DNA from: Anaerolineales bacterium UBA6131
GTDB taxonomy: Bacteria > Chloroflexota > Anaerolineae > UBA2200
Length of the DNA: 6,613 bases
Assembly (NCBI GenBank): GCA_002435875.1
Contig: DIVN01000137.1
Span: 1-6,613 of the forward strand
Reading direction: 5' to 3'
The position numbers and the translations under genes were made by a program. This document shows positions 5,825 to 6,613 of this stretch, piece by piece; position 1 is the stretch's first letter; the number at the start of each line of letters is the position of its first letter. The notes beneath the pieces were generated by a model. The model had not been told where the DNA came from. It did no database searches and worked only from the letters and a program-made list of their open reading frames with translations.

Positions 5825-6613
5825 CAGTCCCCCCGCGCCAGTTGGCTTACGAGGCCATCCATGGCCATGCCGCGCGAACCCTTGACCAACACAAAATCAC
5901 CTGCCTGTAGCATGTCCTTCATCAGTGCGAGCGCCCCGTTCAGATCCTGAGCATGGCGAACGCAGTTGGGAGCCATACCGACGGCAATAGCTTCTTTCGA
6001 GATAGAGCTGGCCCGCTCGCCTACGGTCAGCAGTATATCGGCGACCTCGGCCGCGCGACGGCCCACCAGACGGTGCCCCTCGACCTCGAACGATCCCAAC
6101 TCGAGCATGTCACCCAGCACGGCCACCTTGCGACCCTGCATGTCAGCGAGCAAGTTGAGTGCAGCGATCACCGACGCCGGACTGGCATTGTACGTGTCAT
6201 CCAGGATGGTAGAGCCATGCAGGCCCGGCACAACCAGTAGCCGTGCCTGCACAGACGAGTCCTTAAGGCCCGAAAGCACCTCTTCCCAGTGCAAGCCCAG
6301 CACCAGGCCCACGGCGGTGGCGGCCAAGACACCAAAGACGCTGTGTCGCCCCAGCAGTGGCAGCCGGACATGCACGGTTTCTCCTCGCCAGTGCATGCGC
6401 AGGCCAATGCCCTCGAGCCCAAGGCTGCGCAGCTCGTCGGCCATCAGGTCATTGTGCGGCCCTTCACCGTAGTATACGATGTTGCGGGCGGGGGTCCTGG
6501 CGGCCATGGCCCGTACACGCTCATCGTCGCCATTCAGGACTGCCCAGCCATCGGCAGGCAACGCCTCGACCAGCTCGGCTTTGGCCAGGGCGATGGCCTC
6601 AATGCTGCCCAGC
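5824..6613 (-). CDS. murF: UDP-N-acetylmuramoyl-tripeptide--D-alanyl-D-alanine ligase MurF, C-terminal part (5' end outside window)
   Basis: MurF adds D-Ala-D-Ala to the UDP-MurNAc-tripeptide, the last cytoplasmic step of the precursor. The frame stays open to the window edge, giving 262 codons of about 450; the N-terminal domain and the ATP P-loop are not in view. Visible residues (counted from the edge) include GSIEAIALAKAELVEALP (2-19), VLNGDDERV (25-33), LPLLGRHSVFGVLAA (84-98), ILDDTYNASPASVIAALN (136-153), AVLGDMLELG (164-173) and VLVKGSRGMAMDGLV (241-255), all MurF hallmarks of the middle and C-terminal domains. A TTG at 6561 begins an internal frame but the family sequence clearly continues upstream of it, so it is not the start. 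The stop overlaps mraY by one base. MurE is the related ligase, but DDTYNASP and KGSRGM fix this as MurF. Confidence 0.96.
   Translation of the reverse strand, partial: LGSIEAIALAKAELVEALPADGWAVLNGDDERVRAMAARTPARNIVYYGEGPHNDLMADELRSLGLEGIGLRMHWRGETVHVRLPLLGRHSVFGVLAATAVGLVLGLHWEEVLSGLKDSSVQARLLVVPGLHGSTILDDTYNASPASVIAALNLLADMQGRKVAVLGDMLELGSFEVEGHRLVGRRAAEVADILLTVGERASSISKEAIAVGMAPNCVRHAQDLNGALALMKDMLQAGDFVLVKGSRGMAMDGLVSQLARGD

Noticed and set aside
5528..5950. Plus-strand open frame of 140 codons opposite mraY and murF
   Set aside because: Antisense to conserved mraY and murF motifs, and low-complexity His/Gln/Arg composition typical of shadow frames.
6319..6351. MurF motif GRHSVFGVLAA lacking the asparagines of E. 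coli GRHNxxNALAA
   Set aside because: GRHSV forms are, as I recall, common in MurF from several phyla, so this is not notable.

Overview
The whole window is one minus-strand run of seven densely packed genes from a bacterial division and cell wall (dcw) cluster. In transcription order (right to left) they are murF (5' part missing), mraY, murD, ftsW, murG, a small multi-pass membrane protein of CvpA-like build, and murC (only its N-terminal 167 codons). Every identification except the small membrane protein rests on several family motifs that can be read directly, plus the conserved gene order.

The layout is extremely compact. murF and mraY share one base (TGATG). mraY and murD are 3 bases apart. 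murD and ftsW overlap by 11 bases, and ftsW and murG by about 100. murG and the small membrane gene share one base (TAATG), and the small gene and murC are 1 base apart. There is no intergenic space for a promoter or terminator, no RNA gene, no mobile element, no CRISPR array and no real plus-strand gene. The genes must be co-transcribed and probably translationally coupled; the promoter lies upstream of murF, outside the window.

Together the genes make and use lipid II. MurC adds L-Ala to UDP-MurNAc, and MurD adds D-Glu. MurE, not in the window, adds the third residue, and MurF adds D-Ala-D-Ala. MraY moves the phospho-MurNAc-pentapeptide to undecaprenyl phosphate (lipid I), MurG adds GlcNAc (lipid II), and FtsW polymerises glycan strands at the septum.

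The organism is a high-G+C bacterium. Several sequence quirks fit Chloroflexota as I remember them: MurG with YLPDIEPG where HEQNxxPG is usual, MurD with a GSSGKTTT P-loop and an SPGGTSFD C-terminal motif, and MurC with EADEY. This assignment is an inference without a database search.

Most of the window is ordinary core metabolism. The points of real interest are the small membrane protein between murG and murC, which ends in what looks like an LPxTG sorting signal (LPATG, hydrophobic helix, basic tail) with a topology that would place LPATG outside the cell, and the long ftsW/murG overlap that encodes an arginine-rich FtsW tail in the alternate frame of the MurG glycine loop.
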